NCBI GenBank assembly: GCA_965153355.1
Contig: OZ231127.1
Location: 54,870,001-54,934,000 of the forward strand
Length of the DNA: 64,000 bases
Source of the DNA: Flaccisagitta enflata
Taxonomy: Eukaryota; Chaetognatha; Sagittoidea; Aphragmophora
Direction of reading: 5' to 3'
Positions 33,089 through 44,264 of this stretch are shown here, piece by piece (positions within the stretch are counted from its first letter, which is position 1; each line of letters begins with the position of its first letter). The position numbers and the translations under genes are program-made. Below the pieces are notes generated by a model. That model did no database searches and was not told where the DNA came from. It saw only the letters and a list, made by a program, of their open reading frames with translations.

Positions 33089-33654
33089 AACTTTTTTTAA
33101 AAAGGAAATTAATCTACATCAAATAATCTACAAGATGAGCACAATCTGGCACTTGTGGCTCAAACCCTTTAGAAATGGCGAGCGAAACAGTGAAAACATT
33201 CAAATTCAAAATGGGCAAAAATTAAAGATTAACGTTTTTTTCACTTCATGGCATTGTAAATGTGGCTTAGTATCTAACTTGAACTGCTTTCCCATGAATT
33301 GTGTTTACAATAAGTGTCATGTGGAAGGTCAGACAAACACAACCTCAAGCTAGCCCTATCAAGCCTTAGAAACATTATTGGGCCAATATCTTATGATTCC
33401 ACATAGCTCAATTTCTATGTCTCTTTTTTTCTGCCCCCCTCCCCAGTAAAGACCTTAAACAAGCCCCACTGACCCCACATCAAGCTTCTAATACCTTACA
33501 TCAGGCATCTCAGACCCCAAACCTGATTCTTCAAACTTAATATCAGGCCTTTTGGACCCCAAAACAAGTCTCAGTTAAGCCCTCCTGCCCTCAAATCAGC
33601 TTGCTGTGAGTCATGGCTTCTAATCTGCCTTCCATGAAAGAGCTACCTTATTGG
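33089..33654. repeat. Dispersed GCGAGC module and degenerate C-type units
   Basis: 33089-33230 carries ATCTACATCAAATAATCTAC and TTTAGAAATGGCGAGC, seen again at about 37090-37180 and 37300-37400 and in reverse near 52380. From 33440 on, units such as CCTTAGAAACATTATTGGGC lead into decayed C minisatellite. Confidence 0.45.
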
Positions 33655-34076
33655 GCAGCAGCACCAAAACTAGACATCCAAGGATTGCAAATAGTCAGTA
33701 ATACTCAATGCCCTACTTGGAGTTATCAAGGGGAGGCAGTGACCGTAAAGGTCCAATGTCCTATAAGACACAGGGGTGTATTTCCAGACATCCATTTGTC
33801 CACCTGTTGGTTTCTCTGTCCATCTGTTTGTCCATCCCTCCCCCATTGGTCCTTGAGCTTAAAATCAGCACTCTCAAGCCAGATTTTGACCCTCTGAGCC
33901 TTCAATTAAGCCCTCAATAGTGAAAGTCGAAGGTTTGGCTCCGGCATTGACCTACTGACCGGAGCACTACCCCAACTTTGGAACCGAAGTCGAAGTTGTC
34001 ATCCAACTTTGGTTTGCAGGAGTCAGGAGAGCCGCAGGCAGAAGGTTCAAAGTTGACCCTTTTTAAAGGAGAAGAA

Positions 34077-34133
<57 letters not shown>

Positions 34134-35275
34134 GAGAGAAGAGAGAGAGAGAAAGAGAGAAGAGATAGAGAGATAGATAGAGAGGGTGAAACAGACAAAC
34201 ACACAAACAGAGAAGGAGAGAGACAGAAAGAAAAAAGAGAGTCACAGTGAGAAAGAGACAGATATGGTTATAAAATGCAGGAGGACAGTACAGAGAGAAA
34301 AAAAATAGTGAACACGTGACTTCAAAGAATAAAAGAGTATGTTAAGAAATGTAAGAAAATATAAGCAAATGAGAGAAAGAGAAAAAGAAAGAGAGAAAAA
34401 GAGAGTGATGAATGAAGAAACAGAGAAAAGAGAGAGAAAAAAACAGAGATAAAAGCAATGACTGAAAAAAATCATTTAAAAAATATCAGGAACTCACTAG
34501 TTTTGCTTCAGAGATTAACTTTAACTTTAAGAAACAAGCACATATTTGTATTGATATCATTAAATAAAAAAAATTTCACTTAGTATTCTAGAATTTCTCA
34601 ATTAAAAAAAACAAAAGAAATGATAAATCAATAAAAGATTTAAATTTACTTTTTTTTAAAAGTGAAAAATTAAGCAAGATGAAAATAAAGAAAAACAAAA
34701 TTAAAAGAAAAAACAAAATTTGAAAATGTTTTTATAACCTAAAAAAATTTGATTCAATCAAAAAAATTAAAGTAACTTCGAACTTCGTTTGGGACTTCGG
34801 CAAACTTCGGATTCAGTTTCGGAAACAAAGTTACTGTAATCTTCGGCTTAGGTTTGACTTCGGTCTACCTACCTTCGGTCTACCACTAGCCCTCAATATC
34901 TCAAATCTACTCTCAAGATCTAGAATTGGCCCTCCAGAGCTAAAATCCAGCCCTCCAGACCTCAAATAAGCCCTCCAGACCTCAAATAAGCCCTTCAAGT
35001 CTCAAACCTACCCATTAGGCTTAAATCCGGCCCCCTAGACCTTATATCTGCTCTTCAAGGCCTAACATCTGCTCTTCAAACTTCAAATTTGCCTTCACTA
35101 TCATCAATCACTCTTCTCAGGCCTGATATATTCCCCTCAGGACGTCTTGAAATTCACCCCTGTATCCTACAGGACATCAGCCCTTTATAGTCACTGCCCC
35201 CCTTGATAACTCAAAGTAGGGAATTGGGAATTGCTGACTATTTGCAATCCTTGGATGTCTAGTTTTGGTTTTCGA
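33655..35275. mobile_element. Family C3 element split by an insertion
   Basis: Left part 33655-33919: GACATCCAAGGATTGCAAAT, GTCAGTAATACTCAATGCCC, CAATGTCCTATAAGACACAG. Right part 34888-35275: units like AGCCCTCCAGACCTCAAATA, then CACCCCTGTATCCTACAGGA, TTGCTGACTATTTGCAATCC, TTGGATGTC. The ends mirror each other and enclose the insertion. Confidence 0.6.
33920..34886. mobile_element. Probable insertion inside the C3 element (about 967 bp)
   Basis: C-type units stop at AGCCCTCAATA (33909) and resume at AGCCCTCAATA (34888). Weak inverted ends GTGAAAGTCGAAGG and GTGGTAGACCGAAGG lie just inside TA. The interior has a GA tract (34081-34140), GAGA-rich DNA and ACTTCGG repeats. Because the flank is itself a repeat unit, the duplication may be only apparent. 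Confidence 0.4.
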
Positions 35276-35327
35276 AGACTTATGTTTAAACCTCAGTAGC
35301 TACATGATATCAGCCTTGTGAGGACCA

Positions 35328-35836
35328 CTACCAAACCAGTTGCCCAAGGGCAGTTTGTGGTCAGCCATCCCCTCTTCCCTGCTGTGCATGATTGTGAGTA
35401 TGAGTTTGTGGAAGCAGGGAAGTGGCCCCATATGGGGTGAAGAACACTTTTTCAGGCAGTGGTTTAAAAGGGTCGGGTGAATTTCCTTATGTCCGTCCCT
35501 AGATCCATATGCATGTCCATCCTTCCCTACATCCCTCCACCAACGCATCTGAACTCTCAAACTCCCATGGAATAATGACAAAATGTAAACTTTCCTTTCA
35601 ATAACATGGAAAATTTACAAAAGAATTGAAAAAAGCCAATTTCTTATTTTAAATAACAAAATAAAAAAAGGTGTAGAATTCTAATAAGATAACATAGAAA
35701 ATTGATAAAAAACGAAAAGAAATGTGAAATTCCCATTGAATCACTTGTAATTGATGAGAAATTGAGAAAAAGAGCAGCCTGAAAGACCAAGTTTCAGGGC
35801 AAAAAGCTGAAAAGAGGCTGTTTAAGCTTATTTTTT
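35328..35836. other. C outer end fragment, then unassigned DNA
   Basis: TTGCCCAAGGGCAGTTTGTG, GTCAGCCATCCCC and GCAGGGAAGTGGCCCC at 35340-35430 are a worn C1 left end. 35580-35800 has ATTCCCATTGAATCA-type text resembling 6460-6590. Confidence 0.45.
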
Positions 35837-35919
35837 TCAAGAAAGAAACCAGGCCTGAAATGACTGATATGGCTTGAAAAAGCTGATCTTATGCTGTAGG
35901 GTCAATTTGAGGTTTCTAG

Positions 35920-36160
35920 GCAGCGGCTCAGAAGGAGATGAAGTTCTGAAGAAGACAGGGGGACTTTCATTTGTCAGTTTGTTTGTCTGTTTGTCTATCC
36001 ATTTGTCCGCCTCATCAGGCCTACCAGACCTAATATCTGGCCTATACAGCCTCAAATCTGCCCTCTCAGATTTCAAATCAGCCCTCCCAAGCCTCAAATC
36101 TGCACTTTCAAGCCCTAAATCTTCCCTCTCAAGCCTATCATCTGCCCTTGTTGGCTTTTT
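35920..36160. mobile_element. Family C1 left half
   Basis: TTTCTAGGCAGCGGCTCAGA, AAGAAGACAGGGGGACTTTC, TGTCTGTTTGTC, then units like CTCTCAAGCCTCAAATCTGC. It abuts a family A hairpin end at 36161; no right end. Confidence 0.55.
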
Positions 36161-36345
36161 AGTCGCGTGCACGCGACTCTACAACCCGCTTTGTCTGCTG
36201 GTCGTCGGGCTGTGTAAAATGCCAAACACTGCCTGTCACATTTACTTTTTTTTATGATTTATTTTTGACTCACTGTTCTGCCTAAAATGACTCCAGACTT
36301 CAACATGGCCCTGCCCACCCGCATTTATCTGTAGCGTATCCGGGC
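36161..36345 (-). mobile_element. Family A element
   Basis: TTTTTAGTCGCGTGCACGCG, ACTCTACAACCCGCTTTGTC; then GCCCTGCCCACCCGCATTTA and GCGTATCCGGGCCCTG at the far end. The half-site at the far end is no longer similar to the hairpin. Confidence 0.6.
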
Positions 36346-37019
36346 CCTGCCACAGCTGGAATCTACTACTCCATTTAACTGAACAGAGTTTTTTAACAGC
36401 CACCAATATTTAACTGTTAGATGGATGCCAGATTATGCCTATTTTGTAGAGAAATCGGAAAATTCACCAGGACTCAGATTCCGGATGTAAGGTCAATCTC
36501 TATACTAGCTGTTCTAGAAGCCGAGATATCTTTGAAGGTGACCCTAAAGAAAAGCTTTTGTACTGCAACCACCAATTCATCATCAACCCCTAAAATGTTA
36601 AATTAAACAAATCTCTGCATGAGAAAAAATTTGCTGCCATGTTATTCTAAGTCCCAATACATCATAAAACACCAGAAACATGGTCTGATGCGGGGTCATT
36701 GATGCCTGCCTTTATAGGGCTATTGGGGACAGGGTGTATAATTTCCCCAAATTTTCTTTTTTTCTCTTTTTCCCACTTTGATTTCCTTCCCCATTTCCTA
36801 ATTAGCCTAACCCTTTGATTTTTCTCCCGGTGCAGTGGTGGGTGGGACCTCAATTACATATCGGGTGATCAGCCGGAACTTAGTAAATCTTTTTGTTTAT
36901 CATAAAGAAAATTAATGAACGTTTACTTTTAGCCAAAGATGGATATTGTAGCCCAAAAGGCCTGCAAGTAATGGCTGTAGATACTTTTTTTCCGTGATCG
37001 GCAATTGATGCCAATATTA

Positions 37020-37638
37020 CTATCTTCGCTAAAAGAAACGCGACACCTTCTATCTAAAATATCTTGGCTTCTTGAGTAGCTAGATACTTTTTTAAAAAAA
37101 GAAACTGATCTTCTTCTAAAAATCTACAAACTGAGTCCAACCTGGTAACTGTATCTTAAAGCGTTTAGAAATGGCGAGCAGAAGAAGGAAAATAGTCATA
37201 TTCAGAATTGATAAAAGTTTGTGAAAAAAAAGAAAGATTAACTTTGATATAATTGATATAACTTTAAATTTTACTATCTTAGCTTCTGGAGAAGTTAGAT
37301 ACTTTTTCCAAAAAAGCAAATTAATCTACATCAAAAAATCTCGAAGGTGGGCTCAATTTGGATTCTGTAGCTCAAGCTGTTTAGAAATGGCAAGCAAAAG
37401 AGTAAACCTTAATCAAAAATTATTAGCTTGCAAAAACTGAGGATAAATGAGGAGAGGTTATCACCTCAGTTGATGAAGCAATGCAATATAAATTGCATTT
37501 TAGATCCACAGTCTTTTGTATTTTTTTATAAAAATAACTTACTTGACCTCCAAACTCTCTCAGTTACTGAATTTTGTCAGAGTATGGTCAATAAATCAAA
37601 TCTTTGCCAGGGTGTCGCGTTTCTTTTGGCGAAGATAG
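37020..37638. mobile_element. TA-flanked MITE with CTATCTTCG ends (619 bp)
   Basis: Ends CTATCTTCGCTAAAAGAAAC and CTATCTTCGCCAAAAGAAAC inward, both followed by GCGACACC. TA at 37018-37019 and 37639-37640. Inside are two tandem copies of the TTTAGAAATGGCGAGC module (about 37090-37180 and 37290-37400), also present at 33060-33200. Confidence 0.85.
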
Positions 37639-37660
37639 TATAGTAACTTGGACAATTGAC

Positions 37661-37804
37661 TTTTTAGTTGCGGACACGCAACTCTATAAGAGGCTTTGTC
37701 CGTCCGTCCGTCGGTTGGTGAGCACGAGTCGAAAAGTGTGAAAACGCGCATTTCCGCTCCTGCCCACCCGTCCGCAACTGGTGGCCGTGTACCCGGCCTT
37801 GTTT
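37661..37804 (-). mobile_element. Family A element, GTTGCGG subfamily (144 bp)
   Basis: TTTTTAGTTGCGGACACGCA, ACTCTATAAGAGGCTTTGTC, CGTCGGTTGG; far end CTCCTGCCCACCCGTCCGCA, ACTGGTGGCCGTGTACCCGG, CCTTGTTT. The hairpin arm GTTGCGGAC reappears, inverted, as GTCCGCAAC near the far end. Nearly the same sequence occurs at 44050. Confidence 0.85.
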
Positions 37805-38296
37805 CCATTTACTCAATGTCGATGGTGTTTTGAGTATATCTGTTGATTGGGTAGAGCTTAAATCCGTTGTTTTTGTGCCAAATTGACGAATTTTATCCAG
37901 TTTCGAAGTTTTTAAGTAATTTCTTACCTAATGTCTTTTCTCTAAGTGAAATGACTTGACATTAGACAAGGATTCTGCGCAAAACTGCATCACTTGACTT
38001 GAACTGAAATATAACTTGGAAGGCTGTTTCTTTAACATTATAGGGCTATGTCTTTTCAGATAAGCAAACGTTCAGCAATTCTCTTCAAAGTTCAATTCTA
38101 GACAATCCCCAACTAATTCGCTTTTGTATTTTCCCCGCAACCTTAGCACAACCTGAACCTTACAAATGAGACATAATCACCACCATGCACACCACCGTTA
38201 CCCCCATCGTCAATACCACCTCCTTTTTCATCCAATCTTTTCTTTTTCTTGCTCCAGGCATTTTTGCTTTCCAATAAAGATAAGGCCTCTTAGTGA

Positions 38297-38299
<3 letters not shown>
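37805..38299. other. Unassigned
   Basis: No gene or repeat recognised. Confidence 0.3.

Positions 38300-38359
<60 letters not shown>
38300..38359. repeat. (CT)n microsatellite
   Basis: Pure CT run. Confidence 0.95.
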
Positions 38360-38360
<1 letters not shown>

Positions 38361-38444
38361 ACTCTGATAGTAGATTGAGGGTCACGCGGCAAGGCTGTGA
38401 AAAGCGATAGCAATCCACGCGACGGAACGTCATTGACGTTGTTC

Positions 38445-38750
38445 AGAGCTGAAAGAGAAAGAAGAGGAAGAGGGAAGGAAAGAGCAAAGGAAGAAAGGAG
38501 AGAGGGAGGAAGGAAAATGGGGAGAAGGAATAAGAGAAACAAAAAAAAGAAGTTGGCAAAGAAGAAAATGAAAAAGATGGTTTGGATGAAATAAAAAAAA
38601 ACAAGAAAAAAAAAGAAGAAAGAAACGAAAAAGGGGGAAAAACAAATTAGAAGAAAAAAAAAACAAAAACAAAAACAAAAAAAAAACAAAAACAAAAATA
38701 AAAACAAAAACAAAAACGAAAAAAAAAAAAAAGAAGGAAAAGAAAAAAGT
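38445..38750. repeat. Purine-rich tract with AAAACA units
   Basis: GAAAGGAAGA-type DNA changes into ACAAAAACAAAA repeats at about 38660-38720. The Phe-rich frames on the minus strand are artefacts. Confidence 0.8.
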
Positions 38751-39118
38751 AAAACATGCGTAAAACTTCTGAAGCACTATGATGGAGTTAACTTGACATG
38801 CCGCTCAAACGTCCCTATGCCCCAGTAATACTCATGGTTATTCAGGTGACTGGGGCAGCGGTCCTAGAAGGGCCAACTAACTAGATGATTCCACATAGAC
38901 AAAGTGTTGGGAGGGTTAATCTATAATATGCAAATTTGAGGTCTAGGAGGGCTGATTTAGGGCCTTGGGCACTGAATGGTCCAGTGAGTGGAGAATTGAG
39001 CTTAAAGTGGCTGATTTTAAGCTTTGCAGGGCTAATTTGTAGCATGAGAGAATTGAGTTGAGGCTTTGGAAATCTGGCCGCTGATTTGATGCCGGAAAGG
39101 GCAGATTTGAGGACTTTT
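38751..39118. repeat. Degenerate C element remains
   Basis: GACTGGGGCAGCGGTCCTAG at 38851 and units like GAGGTCTAGGAGGGCTGATT up to 39118. No right end. Confidence 0.5.
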
Positions 39119-39660
39119 AACAGGTCGCCCAAGGGCAATATGTGGTCAGCGATACCCGTTGCCCTGCTTTGAGTGACTTTTCGAGTGAGTCGAATTGAGT
39201 GAATGGGTAGCAGGGCAGCGGGGCTTCTCCTGCTGAGATAAAGTCCTGTAGAACACAGGGGAATTTTGTTCATCCTGCCTGGAATAGCGGATGAGATGTT
39301 GACTGAAGGCCTTCAAGAGCCTTAACTGAGGTCTAAGAAGGCTGATGTAAGGCCTGAGAATGTCAACTGGAAGCTTGAGAAAGCTGGCCCTGAGAATTTG
39401 GATTTGAGGCCCGAGAAGTTTACCAGAGGCCTGAGAGGCCAAGCTTGAAGCTCAGGAGGTTGGATTTGAGACCGGAGAGGCTAGATTTGAGGCCTGAGAG
39501 GCTACATCTGAGGCCTGAGAGGCTGTATCTGAGGTCCCAGTGCCCAAATTTGAGGCCTGAGGGGCCAGATGAGGGGGGACGAACAAACGAACAAATAAAC
39601 AAACGAACGGACGAACGAAAGTCCCTGTGTTCTACGTACATCGTCTTTCAGGCCGCGCAC
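39119..39660. mobile_element. Family C1 element
   Basis: Left outer end AGGTCGCCCAAGGGCAATAT, GTCAGCGATACCCGTTGCCC, GCAGGGCAGCGGGG, then CCTGTAGAACACAGGGGAAT. Core units like GAGGCCTGAGAGGCTAGATT in one orientation. Right end GAAAGTCCCTGTGTTCTACG and a worn CCGC. Confidence 0.7.
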
Positions 39661-40120
39661 CGCAGCGCGGCTGATCAGAAATCTTTAGATTTGGAGCTTG
39701 AATCTTTAAAAAGCAAACGATCCATGCCTGGATATGAGAATGTGGGAATGGGAAGGAGGGAAGGGGAGAAAAAAGAGACGGGAACATTGCCTTATATGGA
39801 ATGTTAAAACACAAAAAGACAAAGAGAATGGACTTCAAACAGCAAAGGTCTGAATGATAAAGAAAATAAAACCAGCATACCAAGCTTCAAAGCTGTAAAG
39901 CAGTAATCAGACCATCCGATAACCGACCGACCTGGGAAGAGTGACTTAGAGGATGCTGAGAGAGCCACCCGTACTCGCATCTCGCGTTCCCCGAGGGCGC
40001 ACAGCAATCACAGTAATTGTAATGCGAAGACCAAATGAAAGACAAACCGAAAGAGAGTTATGTAATGAACCTGAGACGCATACGCGTTGACCTCTACAAA
40101 TGCACCACGGTAGTCGTGAC
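39661..40120. other. Unassigned
   Basis: Mixed DNA, no recognised gene or repeat. Confidence 0.3.
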
Positions 40121-40177
40121 GATGATGATGATGTTGATGCGATGAGATGATGATACGCATGATGATGATGATGATGA

Positions 40178-40238
<61 letters not shown>

Positions 40239-40349
40239 GTACATGATGATGATGATGAGGATGATGTGATGATGATGAGATGATACGATGATGATGATGA
40301 TGATGACACATATGATGATGATGGGATGATGATGATGATGATGATGATT
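40121..40349. repeat. (GAT)n microsatellite, interrupted
   Basis: GATGAT repeats with scattered interruptions. The His, Ile and Ser frames are artefacts. Confidence 0.95.
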
Positions 40350-40507
40350 TTTCCGCACTTAATGATCATTATAACATATAGTATATGAAGAAGAGCAAAG
40401 AAGTGGATGAGAGAGCCTGAGAGAAAGAGGAGGACAGTAGGGTGAGTAGAAAGAAAAATATAAAAAGAAAAAGAAAGAGAGAGAACTCCTAAGAAAGAAA
40501 GAAAGAA

Positions 40508-40735
40508 ACAAGGCTGGATACATACGGTCACCCCAGCCGCTAGCAGTAATGCGGTGGGCAGGGCAGAGTAAGGAGGCTGGCTGGACGACAGGCAGGAACG
40601 ATGATGGTCAAAATCCATTTTTCAGCTCATTTCCTGTCATCAGACATTCATACATTCATACATTCAGACAGACAGACAGACAGACAGACCAAGGGACATA
40701 CCTTCTTATAGAGTCAAAGTAGGGCAGTGACTAAA
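40508..40735 (+). mobile_element. Family A element, diverged
   Basis: ACAAGGCTGGATACATACGG, CACCCCAGCCGC, GGTGGGCAGGGCAG; far end CAGACAGACAGACAGACC, CTTATAGAGTCAAAGTAGGG and CAGTGACTAAAAAG. AAGAAAGA lies on both sides, compatible with a target duplication but also with the local AAAGA repeat. Confidence 0.55.
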
Positions 40736-41220
40736 AAGAAAGAAAAAAGAAAGAAAAAGGAAAGAAAAGAAGAAAGAAAAAAGAAAGAAAAAGAAAGAAA
40801 GAAAGATGATGACGACGCAGATGCCATCGAGTGCAAGACGCGCCGGCATTTGAATCACGCACCACTCTTAATCCGGCTTCCGGTAATTCCTCTCTGTCCC
40901 TCTGTCCCTCTGTCTCTCTGGTTCTCTGTCTCTCTGTCTCTCTGTCCCTCTGTCTCTCTGTTTCACTGTGTCTCTGCCTCTGCCACTTTGTCTCTGTCTT
41001 TCTATCTTGAATTCTTAATGTCTTCATTTCTCCTTGTCTCTAAATCTCTTTTTCTCCCTGTCCTTCTCTGTCTCTGTTTCGCTCTGTTGCTATCTCTCTG
41101 TCTGTATCTCTCTCTCCGGTCTGTCTGTCTGTCTGTCTCTAGTCTCTGTCTGTTTGTCTCTACCTCATTCCTGTCTGTCTGTCTGTCTGTCTGTCTGCCT
41201 GTCTCTCTCTCTCGGTTCCC
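40736..41220. repeat. AAAGA repeats followed by a TCTG/CTCTGT-rich tract
   Basis: AAGAAAGAAAA at 40736-40806. Then 40888-41215 is CTCTGTCTCTCTGTCC-like pyrimidine repeat. The 189-codon plus frame over it is repeat-encoded. Confidence 0.85.
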
Positions 41221-41352
41221 TTTCACTGATGTTGCATGCAACCACGTGAATACCCATAAATGCATCTTTTCTTCACGCTTCTTTTCGCTTTGCTAAGAAT
41301 AAAAAAGAGAAAAAATTCAATGAAAATCTTCTTTTATTTTGCTGCACTTAAG

Positions 41353-41445
41353 GTTGCACAGAAAATCATAAGTAAGAAACTTCCAAATGCTTTGGCAAAA
41401 GAAATTGGCGCTAACACTTTATATACACGTGGTTCAGAAGATTAA
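41353..41445 (+). CDS. Candidate 3'-terminal exon, unknown protein
   Basis: A good polypyrimidine/acceptor border (TTTTATTTTGCTGCACTTAAG) precedes 30 codons ending at TAA 41443-41445. The peptide is amphipathic (SKKLPNALAKEIGANTLYTR). No family recognised. Short, so chance is not excluded. Confidence 0.3.
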   Translation, partial: VAQKIISKKLPNALAKEIGANTLYTRGSED

Positions 41446-41975
41446 AGATCAAAGGCCTGTATGACTAAAGATTTCATGCTTGTGATTCAAAACATAAAAT
41501 AACAAAGCAGTAATAGGGTAAGATTGCCTAAAACGTGCATTGAATGGATGCTGGAGACCACTGACCGACTGACAGACTGGGGGAATAAAAATAAACAAAT
41601 AAATAAATAAAAAAAAATAAAATAAACAGTGTTGATTCATGAATATGAAGGATGTGGATGTCTAACTTACCCGAGGGCTATTCTAGTCTAAAGAACACCA
41701 TACAGCACGTGTGTCGCTTAAACACTGTCAGCTAGAGATCATCGACACCAGCTAAAAACGAATTAGTTATCAAAAGTTTCGTTTCCCTTAAATGTCTTCT
41801 TATAAGTTTCGTGACATCACTGCTAGATGTCATTACAGATGTTGTCATTATGCTACTTCTGTTTCTGTTTCTTAATAGCAGACTGCAAACATAAGCTTTT
41901 TTTTTTAGATTGTCCTTCTCTCAGTCTCAGTCGACATATGTCACTGATATATGCTTTGAGAATTAACACAGGATG
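41446..41975. other. Unassigned
   Basis: Nothing recognised apart from AAATAAATAAAT near 41590-41620. Confidence 0.3.
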
Positions 41976-42208
41976 TATGAATGAATAAATGAATTGAGTA
42001 AATGAATGAATGAGGAATGAATGAAAAATGAATGAATGAATGAATGAATGAATAACAATGAATGAAAGAAAGCCAAATATTTTTTTTTCCTTTTTATGAG
42101 GTTTTGGGGAAGGATAGGAAATAGGAACGGACTAGGAGAGAGTCTTGTCAGTGAGCAAGAAAAAAAAAAAATGGTAGAGGGATCCTGGACTGAGAGAGAG
42201 AGAGAGAG

Positions 42209-42240
<32 letters not shown>

Positions 42241-42285
42241 TATATATATAGAGATATAGATATATATACATATATATATATATAG
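41976..42285. repeat. (GAAT)n, (GA)n and (TA)n microsatellites
   Basis: GAATGAATGAAT-type units at 41976-42067; GA at about 42192-42240; TATATA at 42241-42283. Confidence 0.9.
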
Positions 42286-42468
42286 AAATGGAATATAAAA
42301 TTGAAAATGATAAGTCTGTTCTACTCTTTCTATCTACCTTTGCCTTTGTCTGTCAGTCAGTAGGTCGTGATTTGCTTTTGACCGGTGTCGAGTGAGCGAC
42401 ACCATGGGGTGTGACTGTCGATTCCGACAGTCACGACATAAGTTCTCCTAACTCTGCTGGACACATTG

Positions 42469-42472
<4 letters not shown>

Positions 42473-42562
<90 letters not shown>
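42473..42562. repeat. (CA)n microsatellite
   Basis: Pure CA run of about 90 bp with CA-rich edges to about 42590. Confidence 0.95.
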
Positions 42563-42567
<5 letters not shown>

Positions 42568-42903
42568 ACACGTACACGCACACCACGCTTCTCAATTGAG
42601 CTTTTTTATGGAAATAGAATAAAGTTTGAGCAAAACTCCATTATTGTGAGGGTTCTTGGATGTTGTCTGTTGTTTTTGCTAGTGTTCATTCTTTTGAGGA
42701 ATTTCTATTCTCTGAGAGCTGAGCCACAGGTAGAAAACATAATGAAATGAGCTGTCTGTAAGGTCGTGTATGTGGTTTACAGAAATTAGTTTGATTGAAA
42801 TCAAGTTTATAAAACACAATTTAGCTTTCAAATGCAATCTGCAACTTTTTAGGAAGTTTTATTTTCCAATGGTTGGTCACTACATTGGTCCGTCTGTCTG
42901 TTG

Positions 42904-43366
42904 CACAGCGCAATTTGCAGTACCCAAGAGTGACATTAATGCCCCGGGCAAAAGCCCCAATGTCCCCTGTGTTAGGCTTGAGCATGCCTGCTCCTATGCC
43001 TCGTTGTTATTGAAAAAAATGATTCAGGGACTAAACGGGGACTTAAGAGGGCATATGCCCCATTCAGTTTAGTTTTGTTTAATCAAAAATGCTCTGTCAA
43101 AAATCAGTAAACTCTTTTTTCAGTGGCTTTCTTTAGATCGATTTCTATCATGAAAATCTTCAGGGACTAAATGGGGACTTAACGTGCATATGCCCCATTT
43201 AGCTAGAAACAAAAGAAATAAGTTAGTTCAATTAGATTCCCCGGGGAATTCTCCAGGATCAAACTCTGACATTTTTAGACTATGCCCGGTTCACTTATGA
43301 ATAATTGTAATGGGGAATTCCCAGGGAATTTTCTGGGGCATTAATGTCACTACAGATTGTGCTGTG
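42904..43366. mobile_element. Inverted-repeat element with internal duplication (463 bp)
   Basis: Ends CACAGCGCAATTTGCAGT and CACAGCACAATCTGTAGT inward, both followed within a few bases by GTGACATTAATGCCCC. No clear target duplication. Two 50-bp direct repeats (CAGGGACTAAACGGGGACTT at 43025, CAGGGACTAAATGGGGACTT at 43160) lie inside. Confidence 0.65.
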
Positions 43367-43392
43367 TTAAAAATTGAATAGCATAAAAAGTA

Positions 43393-43680
43393 GGGTTGTC
43401 GGGAAATAAGGTCAAATTTCAAAGAATGATATACCTTAGTTTTTTGCATTAATGTACCAAATAAGAAGGTTTTCCCACAAGAGGTCTGAATTCTGAATAT
43501 TAACATATGGCATAGAAAACTATAGGCTTCTATGACAATAAAATCCCCATAGCAACCTGCATGTTTTAAGCGACTGTTTTTGCTGATTTCACACCCAGCT
43601 AGAGAAATTCCTTTATTGGACATTTGTGCAAAGGGCTCAAGTATATCGAATATATGCATCTGACCAATCCGGGACCACCC
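43393..43680. mobile_element. Possible TA-flanked MITE (288 bp), weak ends
   Basis: Ends GGGTTGTCGGGAAATAAGG and GGGTGGTCCCGGATTGG inward with TA outside both; the arms align only loosely. A 156-codon minus frame (43291-43761) covers it without domain support. Confidence 0.3.
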
Positions 43681-44049
43681 TAGCCTCTCCACATACATTG
43701 CACTCTGGCTATCAATGCTACTTCTTGATGTTAAAGATAGAAAACTAAGACTGAAATTCATGAAACACTGATTTGACCTATGAGCCTATGCCTCAAAATT
43801 AACATCCGCATTTGTGGAGTTGCCTTACAAACTCCATTGTATTTCCACCTATAATCAAATGTGACACGCGCAGTACGACTCGAGCGTGGTTATGGCATGA
43901 TCCCTTTTCAATTTCCCCTATCTGCATTTTTTTGTTTGAAATTGCATCTTACTTCTACTGCAGGGGAGTCTGCAATGAATGGGTCTAATCTACACTATAT
44001 TTTTGCCTATCCGGCTGTATGCAGTGTGGATGACGTCACATCAATGACT

Positions 44050-44264
44050 CTTTTTAGTTGCGGACACGCAACTCTATAAGAGGCTTTGTCCGTCGGTCCG
44101 TTGGTCGGTCTGTTGGTCTGTCTGTTGGTCTGTCTGTTTGGTTCGCCGGTCCGTCGGTCTGTTTTGTCCGTTTGGTCCGTACCACGAGTCGAAAATGGGA
44201 AAAAACGCGCATTTCCGCCCCTGCCCACCCGTCCGCAACTGGTCGCCGTGTATCCGGCCTTGTT
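44050..44264 (-). mobile_element. Family A element, GTTGCGG subfamily, with 7-bp flanking repeat (215 bp)
   Basis: CTTTTTAGTTGCGGACACGC, AACTCTATAAGAGGCTTTGT, then expanded GGTCTGTTGGTCTGTC; far end ACCCGTCCGCAACTGGTCGC, CGTGTATCCGGCCTTGTT. AATGACT stands immediately outside both ends (44043-44049, 44265-44271), the best target-duplication candidate for this family. Confidence 0.85.

Larger units (their letters stand above)
32848..36736. mobile_element. Possible 3.9-kb element with 240-bp inverted arms
   Basis: Left arm (32848-33088) starts CACCCTGTCCCCTGATAGCT; right arm (36498-36736) read inward starts CACCCTGTCCCCAATAGCCC. The arms stay clearly alike through AACATGGC.GCAAATTTTTTC and GGGGTTGATGATGAATTGGT. 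TATA abuts both ends. The interior holds C and A elements and a GA tract but no transposase. It is either one large composite or two solo copies in opposite orientation. Confidence 0.5.

Noticed and set aside
43291-43761. 156-codon minus-strand frame
   Set aside because: It overlaps the end of the 42904-43366 element and a possible MITE. No recognised domain or splice signals.
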